A DNA stretch of 64,000 bases. Origin: UBA4722 sp041690995. Its GTDB lineage: Bacteria > Pseudomonadota > Gammaproteobacteria > DSM-16500. Numbering within the stretch: position 1 is the first letter of the stretch; each line of letters starts with the position of its first letter. The stretch is taken from contig JBEPVM010000003.1 in the NCBI GenBank assembly GCA_041690995.1, positions 7,872 through 71,871 on the forward strand, read 5' to 3'. A program made the translations under genes and the position numbers. The notes beneath the pieces were generated by a model, which saw only the letters and a list, made by a program, of their open reading frames with translations, was not told the DNA's origin and did no database searches. Of the stretch, positions 27,587-36,077 are shown one piece after another.

Positions 27587-27829
27587 GTGAGTAATGATCT
27601 AAAAAAATACTATGCACAGGAGATCGGGCAGCTTATTAAAAGCACTCGTAAAAAGTTAGGCGTGACACAAAGAAATTTAGCGCTGACTGCAGGGACGGGC
27701 TTGCGTTTTATTATTGAATTAGAACAAGGTAAACCCACCTGTCAGCTAGAGAAAACTTTAATTGTGATTAGAACATTAGGATTGAAGTTTACTATTGTAA
27801 AACCTAAAAGTTCAGTAGGATTGCCCTGA
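27587..27829 (+). CDS. HipB-like helix-turn-helix regulator, orphan antitoxin candidate
   Basis: An 80-residue single-domain XRE protein: EIGQLIKSTRKKLGVTQRNL, AGTGLRFIIELEQGKP, then the HipB-type end VIRTLGLKFTIVKP. GTG 27587 is taken because GAGG lies 8 bases upstream and the operator occupies the upstream part of the frame. Such proteins usually neutralise a HipA kinase encoded just downstream. Here no hipA follows: an inverted-repeat element starts 17 bases after the stop. It is therefore either a solo repressor or the relic of a toxin-antitoxin pair. Confidence 0.8.
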   Translation: MSNDLKKYYAQEIGQLIKSTRKKLGVTQRNLALTAGTGLRFIIELEQGKPTCQLEKTLIVIRTLGLKFTIVKPKSSVGLP

Positions 27830-27845
27830 GTAGGGGGTAGATTAG

Positions 27846-27973
27846 ATTCAACTGTGTCATTCCCGCGTACGTGCAACTAAACCTGCATTGGTAAGTGGAA
27901 ATTATTTTAACGTCAGTTTAGCTACATGTTGGAATAGGTTTCCGCGTTCGCGGGAATGAAACAGTTAAATGAA
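27846..27973. mobile_element. MITE-like element, family 2 (copy A)
   Basis: Ends AACTGTGTCATTCCCGCG and CGCGGGAATGAAACAGTTAAA are inverted copies enclosing about 90 bases. It is the same family as 43309-43450 and 63954-64000; the inner sequences also match (AACTAAA...TTAGTTTAGCTAC-like segments). This copy is the more diverged one. It lies between the HipB-like gene and a convergent membrane gene. Confidence 0.75.
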
Positions 27974-27987
27974 CATTCCGGGATATT

Positions 27988-28962
27988 TTATCTTACTACT
28001 AGTGTATATTTCGGATGATGAATGCGCGCTGGGCACATTCCTGTGCCTTTTTCTTCTATTAAAGATTCTGATCGTATATTGCTTCTTAGAGAAGGAAAAG
28101 AGAGGGTATTTCCATTGTAAGTTTCTTGTCTGTCTCTATCTGTAGAGGTTTCTGGCAAGGTGTTAGATACGAGGCCTAATTCTAATTTTATTGCTTTTGT
28201 GTCACTGCTGCTCCGAATTGATGGGCGAGAACGTATTCTTTCATACAGAGAGGATGATTGGATATTCCTATCGGAATAATGCTGTATACAGTCTTTTATG
28301 CATAAATATCCGGATTTAAAAACAGAGCCGAGCAAGAGGCCGATCCCTATACTAAAGGTACGCGAAGCGTAAATCACCCCAAACGTCACTCCTACCTGTC
28401 CTATGCTTAATACCCCTGGGGTAGAAACACCAATTGTCATTAATGTTTGAGTAATATAGCCGAAAATACCCCAGGCAGAAACGGCGGGTACTGTTGCCAC
28501 TAAAATTGCGCCTGTCACCGCCAAAATTAAAAATAGGAGTTTTAAGCAATTTCTGACAACGATAACAGGATCTTGCGTAAGATCGAAATCTCTTTTCAAT
28601 AAAATCCATAGGAGCCGTCCTCGGCTATCTATCATTCTTCCTAAGAGTGTTGCAACAGTGGTTGTTCGATTGTCGTTAGCATACGGCCGTAGCGATAGGC
28701 TGTTGTTTTCAACATTCTGTTGCTCGGCTGCAGATGTTTCTGCAAGAACATGATTTAATTGTTGAGGATCTGGGAAAAAATACTCACTTACTTCATGCAG
28801 CATAAGATAGGCAAAAGCAATAATGGCAACACCATGTACGCTAATTTTATAAAGTAGAGCAGGCAGGGTGACTAATGCAACCACAAAAACAAACGTGCCT
28901 TTAAGAATATACCACGGGTCGTGTACCAGTGCTGGCAGCATGTGTTCCCAATAGATGCTCAT
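27988..28962 (-). CDS. polytopic membrane protein of unknown function
   Basis: I do not recognise it. The 324-residue protein has two N-terminal hydrophobic segments (about residues 20-55), a polar stretch with a helical linker, a central cluster of three to four segments (about residues 135-225: LFLILAVTGAILVATVPAVS, then TLMTIGVSTPGVLSIGQVGV and FSIGIGLLLGSVF) and a long soluble Ser/Arg-rich C-terminus. It lacks the GNPxG motif of the other membrane family in the window. A weak start context was accepted as the frame is long and codon use is like the neighbours. Accessory or effector-like; unproven. Confidence 0.65.
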   Translation of the reverse strand: MSIYWEHMLPALVHDPWYILKGTFVFVVALVTLPALLYKISVHGVAIIAFAYLMLHEVSEYFFPDPQQLNHVLAETSAAEQQNVENNSLSLRPYANDNRTTTVATLLGRMIDSRGRLLWILLKRDFDLTQDPVIVVRNCLKLLFLILAVTGAILVATVPAVSAWGIFGYITQTLMTIGVSTPGVLSIGQVGVTFGVIYASRTFSIGIGLLLGSVFKSGYLCIKDCIQHYSDRNIQSSSLYERIRSRPSIRSSSDTKAIKLELGLVSNTLPETSTDRDRQETYNGNTLSFPSLRSNIRSESLIEEKGTGMCPARIHHPKYTLVVR

Positions 28963-29226
28963 GAATTACCTCATTATGACTGTGAGTATTTAGGCTCTAA
29001 CTGGCAAAGTCCGCATTTGGCCAATTTCGTAAGAAAATTTTATAAAAACTTACTCACGATCCTGGCTCAAATCCGAACTTTTTATGCGTATTCAAAAATC
29101 TCATAAACGTTTACTTATGATCTTATGTTTTTATATATTCTACCCTCTCAAAAAAAATTTTTCAGCTCATAAATGTTAATTTATGAGGTATATCTTTCTA
29201 TTTTGTATATTGTATGGCCAAAAGGA
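28963..29226. other. intergenic region with a small inverted repeat
   Basis: No gene seen. Near 29165-29187 CTCATAAAT and ATTTATGAG form a 9-bp stem with a 5-base loop, and a related TCATAAA...TTATGA pair lies near 29100. They could end the minus-strand transcript arriving from the DUF2383 side or mark the promoter of the membrane gene at 28962. Confidence 0.35.
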
Positions 29227-29676
29227 TCATTTCTCTTTGATAACAGATTCTAACCAATTTTTATGACGTCTTTCATCTTGTAAGCCGTTTTCTAGAACCG
29301 TCCTTGCTTCGTTCCAAACGTCTTGGCGGCCTAGCATACGTTCATAAGCGGTATTAGTATCTTCTTCATTTGTTAGCATAGCGGATAAAATAGCTTTGTC
29401 TCCCATAAGTCCAGCGAGCACCACTTTCCCTTTTGTTAGCCATTGCTTACTGTCAGGGCCAGTCGGAACTTCTTCATTATGGCTTCTTAATAACGATGAT
29501 ATTGCAACGATATGGTTCTGATGATCCATTTTAAAATCATTTAATTTTGACTTAAATACATTATCTTTTATTCGATTAATAGCGGCTTCGTATGCTTCAA
29601 TTGCATCGTAATCTAGTTCTAGTAGTTCTTGTAATGCTTTTTTAAACTCACTTTGCTTACCTACCAGTGTGCTCAT
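29227..29676 (-). CDS. DUF2383 / PA2169-type four-helix-bundle protein
   Basis: A 149-residue, all-helical ferritin-like protein: LLELDYDAIEAYEAAINRIK, then FKMDHQNHIVAISSLL, a central segment, and a final ENGLQDERRHKNWLESVI. The D..A...Y..A and E..H pairs are placed like the helix-borne residues of the ferritin-like DUF2383 family. Members are often stress induced; a metal site is possible but not certain here. It follows the membrane protein at 29770-30702 on the same strand with a hairpin between them. Confidence 0.8.
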   Translation of the reverse strand: MSTLVGKQSEFKKALQELLELDYDAIEAYEAAINRIKDNVFKSKLNDFKMDHQNHIVAISSLLRSHNEEVPTGPDSKQWLTKGKVVLAGLMGDKAILSAMLTNEEDTNTAYERMLGRQDVWNEARTVLENGLQDERRHKNWLESVIKEK

Positions 29677-29714
29677 AAAACCTCCTATAAATCCGATTTA
29701 AATTTTAAAATTCC

Positions 29715-29747
29715 AGGAGTTCTCGCTAAAACAGCGCGAGAACTCCT
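29715..29747 (-). terminator. strong hairpin downstream of the 29770-30702 gene
   Basis: A perfect 12-bp stem (AGGAGTTCTCGC / GCGAGAACTCCT) with a 9-base loop. On the minus strand it is followed by GGAATTTTAAAATTT, a modest T-rich tract. It lies about 20 bases after the end of the minus-strand gene, so an intrinsic terminator or processing hairpin is likely. Confidence 0.6.
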
Positions 29748-29769
29748 TCCTCTTCCTCATTTAAAAATA

Positions 29770-30702
29770 TTATTTTCCTCCTCGGACCGCCCCTATCATT
29801 GCTGCGAAAAGGCTCGTTATAAATGCAAATGCTGTTATGAGCGCAGCCATCCCTAAAGTATTGACTACTTTTTCTGTGCCCTTTGCTACTTTCTCTTTTT
29901 GTTCGTTAGCTGCCTGAATGACTTTCTCTTTTAATTCATCGTATTTATTTAACCAATTGCTTGCTATTTTCTCGGCTTGATCTTTATCAAATCCAGTTTT
30001 GGCTGTTAAAAAAGATAATGCTTTGTTTTTTGCTGTATCCTTTTCCTCACTGCTTTCTGCAGTCACTAAAGCAGTCACTATCTCTTCCAATTCTTTTTTA
30101 GCATCTTCCAGATTACCTGAATTGAGAGCCTCTTTTACTTTTGCGCGGTTGAAAATTTCTTCCGCTTTTTGTTTAATTTGATCTTGCGCCTGAGTTAGGT
30201 TAGGAAGTAAGCTTTGTACTTTTTCAGCTACTCCCGGTGCTGTTTGAGCTATAGAGATGGCTCCTTGGCCTGCTAGGGCTAAGCTTTGTTTAGCCATATT
30301 CAGTGTATTATTAATGAAAGCGCCAGCCATAGTGAAGGTAAAAAAGAAAGTGATTAATGTAGCAATTCCCCATGTCACAAAGCCATGCAGCGCATTCTTT
30401 AATGAGCAATTATGAAACGTAAGATTTCCAGTTACCAATCCTCCAAGAGACATGGCTACAACTCCGCTTAATAGTATCCATATAATAGGAATAAAAGCAC
30501 TTATTGCTACACCTTGAGGATCAGCATTAAAACTAATAGCGCCAACACCTACTCCTAATAAATTAAAAGTCACTTGGCTCCCTAATCCCACAAGCACTCC
30601 AGCGAACACAGCGCTCCATGAAAATTTTTTCATCTCACCTCTACCGTTTAACTCTATATTTCTAATAGTAGATGAAGGAATAGCATTGTTAATGGTTGAC
30701 AT
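29770..30702 (-). CDS. membrane protein with long amphipathic/coiled-coil middle
   Basis: 310 residues from ATG 30702, which has GGAGAA six bases upstream. The N-terminal 130 residues hold three hydrophobic segments with WSAVFAGVLVGLGSQVTFNL and GVGVGAISF, resembling a widespread small membrane-protein family beginning W.A..AG. The middle (about residues 140-275) is a Lys/Glu/Ala-rich helical region of short repeats (KVKEALNSGNLEDAKKELEE), and a last hydrophobic segment ends in AMIGAVRGGK. Function unknown; next to the DUF2383 gene it could be part of an envelope stress unit. Confidence 0.7.
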   Translation of the reverse strand: MSTINNAIPSSTIRNIELNGRGEMKKFSWSAVFAGVLVGLGSQVTFNLLGVGVGAISFNADPQGVAISAFIPIIWILLSGVVAMSLGGLVTGNLTFHNCSLKNALHGFVTWGIATLITFFFTFTMAGAFINNTLNMAKQSLALAGQGAISIAQTAPGVAEKVQSLLPNLTQAQDQIKQKAEEIFNRAKVKEALNSGNLEDAKKELEEIVTALVTAESSEEKDTAKNKALSFLTAKTGFDKDQAEKIASNWLNKYDELKEKVIQAANEQKEKVAKGTEKVVNTLGMAALITAFAFITSLFAAMIGAVRGGK

Positions 30703-31011
30703 AATGTTCTCCTTATAAACGAGCATGTTAAAATAGGGCTTATTTTATAAAAATTATCATTCATCGTACCAGGCTTTCCTTAATAGAAATTTATCTTGGC
30801 AGGCGACAAACAAATTTTTATTCGGAAGAAGTTTAGCATAAATATTCTTTATTTAAAATATATAATAGCGTATGCCTTCTTGATGAGGGATATTCATAGG
30901 AATTTAAGACATTTTCTACGTTATGAAAGGTCACATCCTAAGAGGTGATCGGTATATATCTCTAAGCCCTTTTTTAAATAAACACAAATTATTTTTAAAA
31001 ATAATTCCTGC
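30703..31011. other. intergenic, no gene seen
   Basis: AT-rich stretch upstream of the 30702 start. A short open frame on the minus strand at 30921-31145 overlaps the remnant described next and has no coding character. The region near the gene start probably holds the promoter for 29770-30702, but I cannot place -35/-10 boxes with confidence. Confidence 0.4.
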
Positions 31012-31353
31012 TTATGATAAACGGGTAGTTGACAATAGAGCATTTTGAGCCTGGTTAGATTGCTGTATCTCACATGTAGCAGTTTTATAGTAGGTAAGCA
31101 AAATGGCAAAAGAAGTAAATAATAACATGTTAGCGCTGGTTTCATCAGCTTGGTGAGTTAATTTTAGTAATAGCCCCATCATGCCAATTCCGCTCGCTAA
31201 TAAGAGAAAAGGCTTAAAAAATAAATGAGTATTCGTTTGAGAGAGATGCAGGCGCTGTTTTCTGGCAATAATGACAGGTAAATCTGCTGCAGTTAAAATA
31301 TTGATGGTTTCTTTGTAGCGTTCAGGTATTAAGTAATTTGTTCGAGATCCGAG
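31012..31353 (-). pseudogene. remnant of a small membrane-associated protein gene
   Basis: The minus strand is open for 113 codons without a normal start. It reads NYLIPERYKETINILTAADL near the beginning, then two hydrophobic segments (FFKPFLLLASGIGMMGLLL and ANMLLFTSFAILLTYY), ending LLSTTRLS. A GGAGG site lies just upstream in a different frame, suggesting the start was lost or shifted. The composition looks coding. I do not recognise the family. Bases 31354-31525 upstream hold nothing identifiable. Confidence 0.35.
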
Positions 31354-31525
31354 TTATTTTTCCTCCAATCCTTTTTCAAGATTAATTTGTCCTTCCTCCT
31401 TGTGCAACCTATACGGAGAAATAATTTTAGGAACAAGTGGGCTGCTGATCAAGCTCGATGCGATATTTGCGAGTTATCATGAATTTAAGTAGAGTTTTTT
31501 GATCTATATTGTTAACCCAATAAAT

Positions 31526-32719
31526 TCAATTTTCCAGCCAATACTCAAGAGGTTGACTTAAGAATTTTTCTATCGTTAAACCTTGCCCACCCACTAATAA
31601 TGATTTCTCTTTCTTGAATTTTTTACAGAAAGCAGTGATGCCTGGCAAAGCTGTTTTTCGATAATGACTTTTTATTTCTATAGGTAATATCTTATTTCCT
31701 GATTGAATAATAAAGTCTACTTCTGCATTCTGTTCTCGCCAATAAAATATTTTTATTGGGGTATTCAGGCTGCTATTAACGAGATAAGCGCCTATGGCAG
31801 ATTCAGTCAGTCTATCCCAGTAGGTGGTGTCTGCCCGGGCTTTCTGGAATGTTCTTTGTTCTTGCGCTGAAATGAGGGCGGTATTTAACACTTGTAGTTT
31901 TGGACTCGAAGCGCGTTGTTGTAATGTATGGCCTGCAAATTTCGGCAAGCCCGTGATGATATGGGCGCTGCTCAGTAACTGCAAGTAATGAGCCAGTGTT
32001 GTCGTATTGCCAGCATCATGGAGCTGGCATAGCATTTTCTGATAAGATAATATCTGCCCCGAGTAGTGACACCCCAACTGAAATAATTGCCGTAATAATG
32101 CAGGTTTATTGATAGGATTTAATAAAAGAATATCACGTGAAATAGTTGTTTCAATCAGTGAATCATTAATATAACGCATCCAGCGAGTTTCATCTTGAAT
32201 TAATTCCGCAGCACCTGGATAACCACCGAAATAAATATATTGTTCTAATGTCCAATCAAATGCGGCTTGCATTTCGGTGAACCTCCAATGTGTAATCGGA
32301 ATTTGTTCAAACCGACCCGCTAAACTTTCTTTGAGTCCATTTTGCATAAGCAAGGGTGTAGAGCCTAATAATACCACTTTCAGTGGAATTTTATTTTGGG
32401 TATCTTCATCCCATAAACGTTTAATTATTTCAGACCAATTATTTATTTTTTGTACTTCGTCAATAACTAACAGAATACTGTGATTAGCGTTTTTAGGGGC
32501 TTCAAGACGTGCGAGAGACCATTGTTGTTCTAACCAAAAACGATCTCGTAGAGTAGGTTCATCTGCAGAAATATAAAGCGAAGGTGCTTTGAGTTTATTA
32601 ATCACTTGACGTATGAGGGTTGTTTTCCCAACCTGTCTTGGCCCCGTTAATACTTGAATAAAACGGCGCGGCTCAAGTAAACGGCGATATAGCGTTTCAA
32701 AAATTTCTCTTTTAAACAT
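31526..32719 (-). CDS. AAA ATPase with C-terminal DUF4143 nuclease-like domain
   Basis: 397 residues. N-terminal AAA_14 ATPase: Walker A FIQVLTGPRQVGKTTLIRQV, Walker B SILLVIDEVQKI, sensor VVLLGSTPLL. The C-terminal DUF4143 part has the PD-(D/E)XK-like block YWREQNAEVDFIIQSGNKIL then PIEIKSH. The family is widespread in mobile and accessory regions and its function is unknown. The start ATG at 32719 is preceded by palindromic sites at 32742-32785, so expression is probably tightly repressed. It appears intact. Confidence 0.88.
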   Translation of the reverse strand: MFKREIFETLYRRLLEPRRFIQVLTGPRQVGKTTLIRQVINKLKAPSLYISADEPTLRDRFWLEQQWSLARLEAPKNANHSILLVIDEVQKINNWSEIIKRLWDEDTQNKIPLKVVLLGSTPLLMQNGLKESLAGRFEQIPITHWRFTEMQAAFDWTLEQYIYFGGYPGAAELIQDETRWMRYINDSLIETTISRDILLLNPINKPALLRQLFQLGCHYSGQILSYQKMLCQLHDAGNTTTLAHYLQLLSSAHIITGLPKFAGHTLQQRASSPKLQVLNTALISAQEQRTFQKARADTTYWDRLTESAIGAYLVNSSLNTPIKIFYWREQNAEVDFIIQSGNKILPIEIKSHYRKTALPGITAFCKKFKKEKSLLVGGQGLTIEKFLSQPLEYWLEN

Positions 32720-32741
32720 AGGCTTATCCCTATAATTATAA

Positions 32742-32785
32742 TTTACTCAATGCATTGAGTAAAATTGCTCACTACATTAAGTAAT
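32742..32785. promoter_or_regulatory. two adjacent palindromic operators upstream of the DUF4143 ATPase
   Basis: 32742-32763 is a perfect 22-bp palindrome with core ACTCAATGCATTGAGT. 32764-32785 is a degenerate copy (GCTCACTACATTAAGT core) directly abutting it, one 22-bp step away. They lie 23 bases upstream of the ATPase start, where a repressor would cover the promoter. Which protein binds is unknown. Confidence 0.65.
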
Positions 32786-32853
32786 TTTACACGATATCCT
32801 GAGAAATAAAAATGGTTAAGAAAGGTTATCGTCCTAAATGTTAAAGCTTGGTT

Positions 32854-33993
32854 TTACAAAGGCTTAATTAATTCAATTACCGAATCCGTTGCGCTTTTCC
32901 AATTTAACCGCGTGCTATATTCATTAAATGCAGATAAAGAGAGTTGTTCATAGTTGGCATAGTTGCTCATGAGATTTATGATATAGTCGCAATAACGATT
33001 TACCAACGCATCTAAACCAAATGTCATGCCGTTAATGTTATCTCTTATAACGCTTGAAATACCTCCTACGTAAGATGAAAGACAGGGCAGACCAAACGCA
33101 TTCGCTTCCGCAAAAACAATACCGAAGCATTCAGCACGGGAAGGGACAAATAGAAAATGAGACTCCTGCAATAAACGGGTTATTTTTTCTACGCCTTCTG
33201 GTGTGCGTTTTGAAATAAAGCCATGGCATTTAATATAATCAGGAATCTCTATATTTTCAGGCGGATAACAACCTATGAAATTTAATTCAACGGCTTGACC
33301 TGCTTTATGTAACGCTTTAGTGACATTAAAAACAATATCACCCCCTTTACGTTCCCAATGTTTGCCTATAAATAATAATTTTAAAATATTTTTTGAGCGA
33401 GATTTTATGATTTCATGAACTTGTTCGAGTGTATGGTGACATTGAATGTTAGCACCAAAAGGAACAACTTTTACTTTTTCTTTTGCGATGCCATAAATTT
33501 CTAACGCTGTGCGCGCTGCCCAATCAGAAGAAAAAATAGCGAATGTGCAACGTGATAAACATTCTTGCGTGATAATATTGCCTTGTTGAATAGAATTCGC
33601 AGAATGGTTAGAAAAGCTAGTATAAAAACCGAGTAAACCCGCATAAAGCGCATCTGTCCATAGGATAATAGGTTTCTGACTATCAAGATAGGTAATAGGG
33701 TTGATGAGAGGCGAAATAATGGCATCGACATCGAGTTTTTCTAATTTCTTTGCGACTTGCTGCGAATAATGTTTAGCAACGAATGTATTGAATCGAGGAC
33801 TTTCTCGTTGACCACAGGTTATTTTTTTCCAGAATTGTTTAAGTTTAAAATAAGGCGGTAATTGACGTTTTAGGTTACCAATGCGTTCTATATCTATGCC
33901 TTGTTCCGAAAAAGCATTTGCCATATAAAAAGGCGTGCCAGACCAATTGCTAATATCAGTCGAATCAAAGGTGGTTACAAATCCGAGTTTCAT
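32854..33993 (-). CDS. GT4-family glycosyltransferase
   Basis: A two-Rossmann-domain (GT-B) transferase of 379 residues. The C-terminal half has the GT4 donor site: LLFIGKHWERKGGDIVFNV, then the E-x7-E motif region FVPSRAECFGIVFAEANAFG with PCLSSYVGGISSVI. The N-terminus starts MKLGFVTTFDSTDISNWSGT. ATG 33993 has AAGGAA upstream and overlaps the previous gene's stop (TGA within ATGA), so both are coupled. Next to galU and ugd it likely builds a surface polysaccharide or LPS; acceptor and sugar are unknown. Confidence 0.85.
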   Translation of the reverse strand: MKLGFVTTFDSTDISNWSGTPFYMANAFSEQGIDIERIGNLKRQLPPYFKLKQFWKKITCGQRESPRFNTFVAKHYSQQVAKKLEKLDVDAIISPLINPITYLDSQKPIILWTDALYAGLLGFYTSFSNHSANSIQQGNIITQECLSRCTFAIFSSDWAARTALEIYGIAKEKVKVVPFGANIQCHHTLEQVHEIIKSRSKNILKLLFIGKHWERKGGDIVFNVTKALHKAGQAVELNFIGCYPPENIEIPDYIKCHGFISKRTPEGVEKITRLLQESHFLFVPSRAECFGIVFAEANAFGLPCLSSYVGGISSVIRDNINGMTFGLDALVNRYCDYIINLMSNYANYEQLSLSAFNEYSTRLNWKSATDSVIELIKPL

Positions 33994-35120
33994 GAAAGTT
34001 CCTTGATAGAAGGCAGTTGCCAAAAAAGAGTATTAAAACGAGAAATAGAAAAATGTTCTGCGGTGCGCTGAAAGCCTTTATCACGCCATTTTGTTAATTC
34101 AGTTTCAGACGCGTGATAAAATGCCAGCATCTTATCACCAAGCTGGTGAGGGTTTCTTGCATCAATCAAGATGCCTGAATCGCCAACCACCTCAGGAATA
34201 CCATGCGTTTTAGTGGCAATAATAGGTACTTTTGCAATCATTGCTTCCAATAGAACTCGCCCAAATGCCTCTTTAACAGATGTTAGAATAAATACATCAA
34301 ATGCTTTTAGTAAACCAAAACCCTGATCAATATAACCCGTTAAAATAATATTTTTTTCTAAATCAAGCGTTTTGATGTGTTGTCGCAAATTTCCTTCAAG
34401 TATACCATCACCTATGATAACGAGTTTAGCGTTAGGGCATTGTGCTTTGATCAATGCAAATCCATTGATTAATGTGTGTTGATCTTTCGCTTTAACCAAG
34501 CGCCCCAAGGTGCCAAATACAAAATGATTTTCCGCTAAATTTAATTTCTCTCTCGCGACATTGCGTGTTAAAAAAAGAGGTTCAGTGAGTGTAATATCAA
34601 TCATATTATAAAGCGTAATCACACGCTCAGCAGGCACTCCCCAAATAGTGCGGCGTATATCATCTCTTACTGCGTCTGAGACACCCGCAAAAAACATATT
34701 TTTTTGTATTAAAGCGGCAATGACCAATCGTCTAACAATACTTTTTAACGTATTAAATTCATGCATTACAAAAAATAGCGCGGGTATTTTAGAAAATCGA
34801 GCGACCCAAAGCATAATATAACTGGGCTTATACCGATGACATATAACAATATGGAATTTTTTTTCGTGTTGGAATGCCAGCATTTTTTTAATAGCGACTA
34901 TTTTTAAGCCCCGCGTTGTGCGCTTGGACGAGTTAAAAAAATAGATAGATTTTGCTAAATGTCTTTTTTTGATTTTTTCATCAGGCGCACCTGTTAAATA
35001 AGCAACAGTTACTTCATATTTTAAGGGATCAAATAACTTCGTATATTGATTACTAATATCAATAAATTGGGTAGCATAGCCATGGCCAAAAATAAGAATA
35101 TTTTTACGCATTTCGCCCAT
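33990..35120 (-). CDS. GT4-family glycosyltransferase
   Basis: A second GT-B glycosyltransferase, 376 residues. The acceptor domain begins NILIFGHGYATQFIDISNQY; the donor domain has FGTLGRLVKAKDQHTLINGF, AKLVIIGDGILEGNL and the E-x7-E block TSVKEAFGRVLLEAMIAKVP. The end overlaps the start of the downstream transferase. ATG 35120 or 35111 can both start it; the latter gives MRKNILIFGHGY. It is divergent from galU across about 80 bases that carry a 16-bp palindrome. Confidence 0.87.
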   Translation of the reverse strand: MGEMRKNILIFGHGYATQFIDISNQYTKLFDPLKYEVTVAYLTGAPDEKIKKRHLAKSIYFFNSSKRTTRGLKIVAIKKMLAFQHEKKFHIVICHRYKPSYIMLWVARFSKIPALFFVMHEFNTLKSIVRRLVIAALIQKNMFFAGVSDAVRDDIRRTIWGVPAERVITLYNMIDITLTEPLFLTRNVAREKLNLAENHFVFGTLGRLVKAKDQHTLINGFALIKAQCPNAKLVIIGDGILEGNLRQHIKTLDLEKNIILTGYIDQGFGLLKAFDVFILTSVKEAFGRVLLEAMIAKVPIIATKTHGIPEVVGDSGILIDARNPHQLGDKMLAFYHASETELTKWRDKGFQRTAEHFSISRFNTLFWQLPSIKELS

Positions 35121-35158
35121 ATTTTTGTGCCTGTAACAGAATTCTATGCTAACATCCG

Positions 35159-35174
35159 ATAATTCGCGAATTAT
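35159..35174. promoter_or_regulatory. 16-bp palindrome between divergent glycosyltransferase and galU genes
   Basis: ATAATTCGCGAATTAT is a perfect palindrome midway between the divergent starts, 25 bases upstream of galU. It could be a shared operator. Palindromes of this size occur by chance in AT-rich DNA, so the evidence is modest. Confidence 0.4.
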
Positions 35175-35198
35175 AAGATATTGTTGGACATAAAGTAT

Positions 35199-36077
35199 AT
35201 GAAAATTACTAAAGCTATTTTCCCCGTTGCTGGGTTAGGAACCCGATTTCTGCCTGCGACCAAGGCAAATCCTAAAGAAATGATGCCCATCGTTGATAAG
35301 CCTTTGATTCAATACGCTGTAGAAGATGCTTTGGCGGCGGGTATTACAGAATTAATCTTCGTGACCAGTAGCAGCAAGCGGGCTATTGAAGATCATTTTG
35401 ATTCTAACTTTGAGCTTGAATCTAACTTGCTGGAAAGAGGCAAGCAGGATTTACTTGATATTGTGCAAGGTATTTTGCCTTCAGGTGTCTCCTGTGCCTA
35501 TATCCGTCAAAAATCACCCCAAGGATTAGGACATGCAGTGCTTTGCGCCAGGCAATTATTATCTAACGAACCTTTCGCTGTTTTATTGGCAGATGATTTA
35601 ATTGATGGGGGCAAGCAATCCTGCTTGCAGCAAATGGTGGAAATATTCCAAAAAACACAGACGAGTGTGATAGCAGTTGAAAAAATTGCTGAGCAGGATA
35701 CTAAAAAATATGGGGTTGTTGATGTGGAATCTACCGATCATTCAGTGACTCGTATTCGTGGCATTATAGAAAAACCAGAACCTGAAAATGCGCCTTCTAA
35801 TTTAGGCGTTGTAGGCCGTTATATTTTAACCCCTGCGATTTTTGATCTTTTAGAAAATACGCCTCAAGGCTCAGGCGGTGAAATCCAATTAACAGATGGG
35901 ATTGCGAAATTATTAAGAAAAGAAGCTGTCATGGCCTATCAATTTCAAGGTAAGCGCTATGATTGTGGTACCAAGTTAGGTTATTTGGAAGCCACTATGG
36001 CGTATGCGCTGAAGCACCCTGAAGTGGAAGCAGATTTTCGGTTATTGTTAAAAGAGTTTGCTGAATGCGCTGTTTAA
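35199..36077 (+). CDS. galU: UTP-glucose-1-phosphate uridylyltransferase
   Basis: Makes UDP-glucose from glucose-1-phosphate and UTP. The nucleotidyltransferase signature is clear: PVAGLGTRFLPATKANPKEM near the N-terminus, IRQKSPQGLGHAVLCA, FAVLLADDLI and RYDCGTKLGYLEA. 292 residues, normal length. Start ATG 35199 (MKITKAIFPVAGLGT) is preferred over the TTG at 35181. It supplies UDP-glucose to ugd downstream and probably to the glycosyltransferases; its end overlaps the following membrane gene. Confidence 0.95.
   Translation: MKITKAIFPVAGLGTRFLPATKANPKEMMPIVDKPLIQYAVEDALAAGITELIFVTSSSKRAIEDHFDSNFELESNLLERGKQDLLDIVQGILPSGVSCAYIRQKSPQGLGHAVLCARQLLSNEPFAVLLADDLIDGGKQSCLQQMVEIFQKTQTSVIAVEKIAEQDTKKYGVVDVESTDHSVTRIRGIIEKPEPENAPSNLGVVGRYILTPAIFDLLENTPQGSGGEIQLTDGIAKLLRKEAVMAYQFQGKRYDCGTKLGYLEATMAYALKHPEVEADFRLLLKEFAECAV

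Noticed and set aside
27988..28962. Membership of this membrane protein in the GNPxG family
   Set aside because: It lacks the GW...GNP motif and has a different number and spacing of hydrophobic segments.
30921..31145. Minus-strand 74-codon frame as a gene
   Set aside because: Wrong frame relative to the coding-like remnant at 31012-31353 and no supporting ribosome site or composition.
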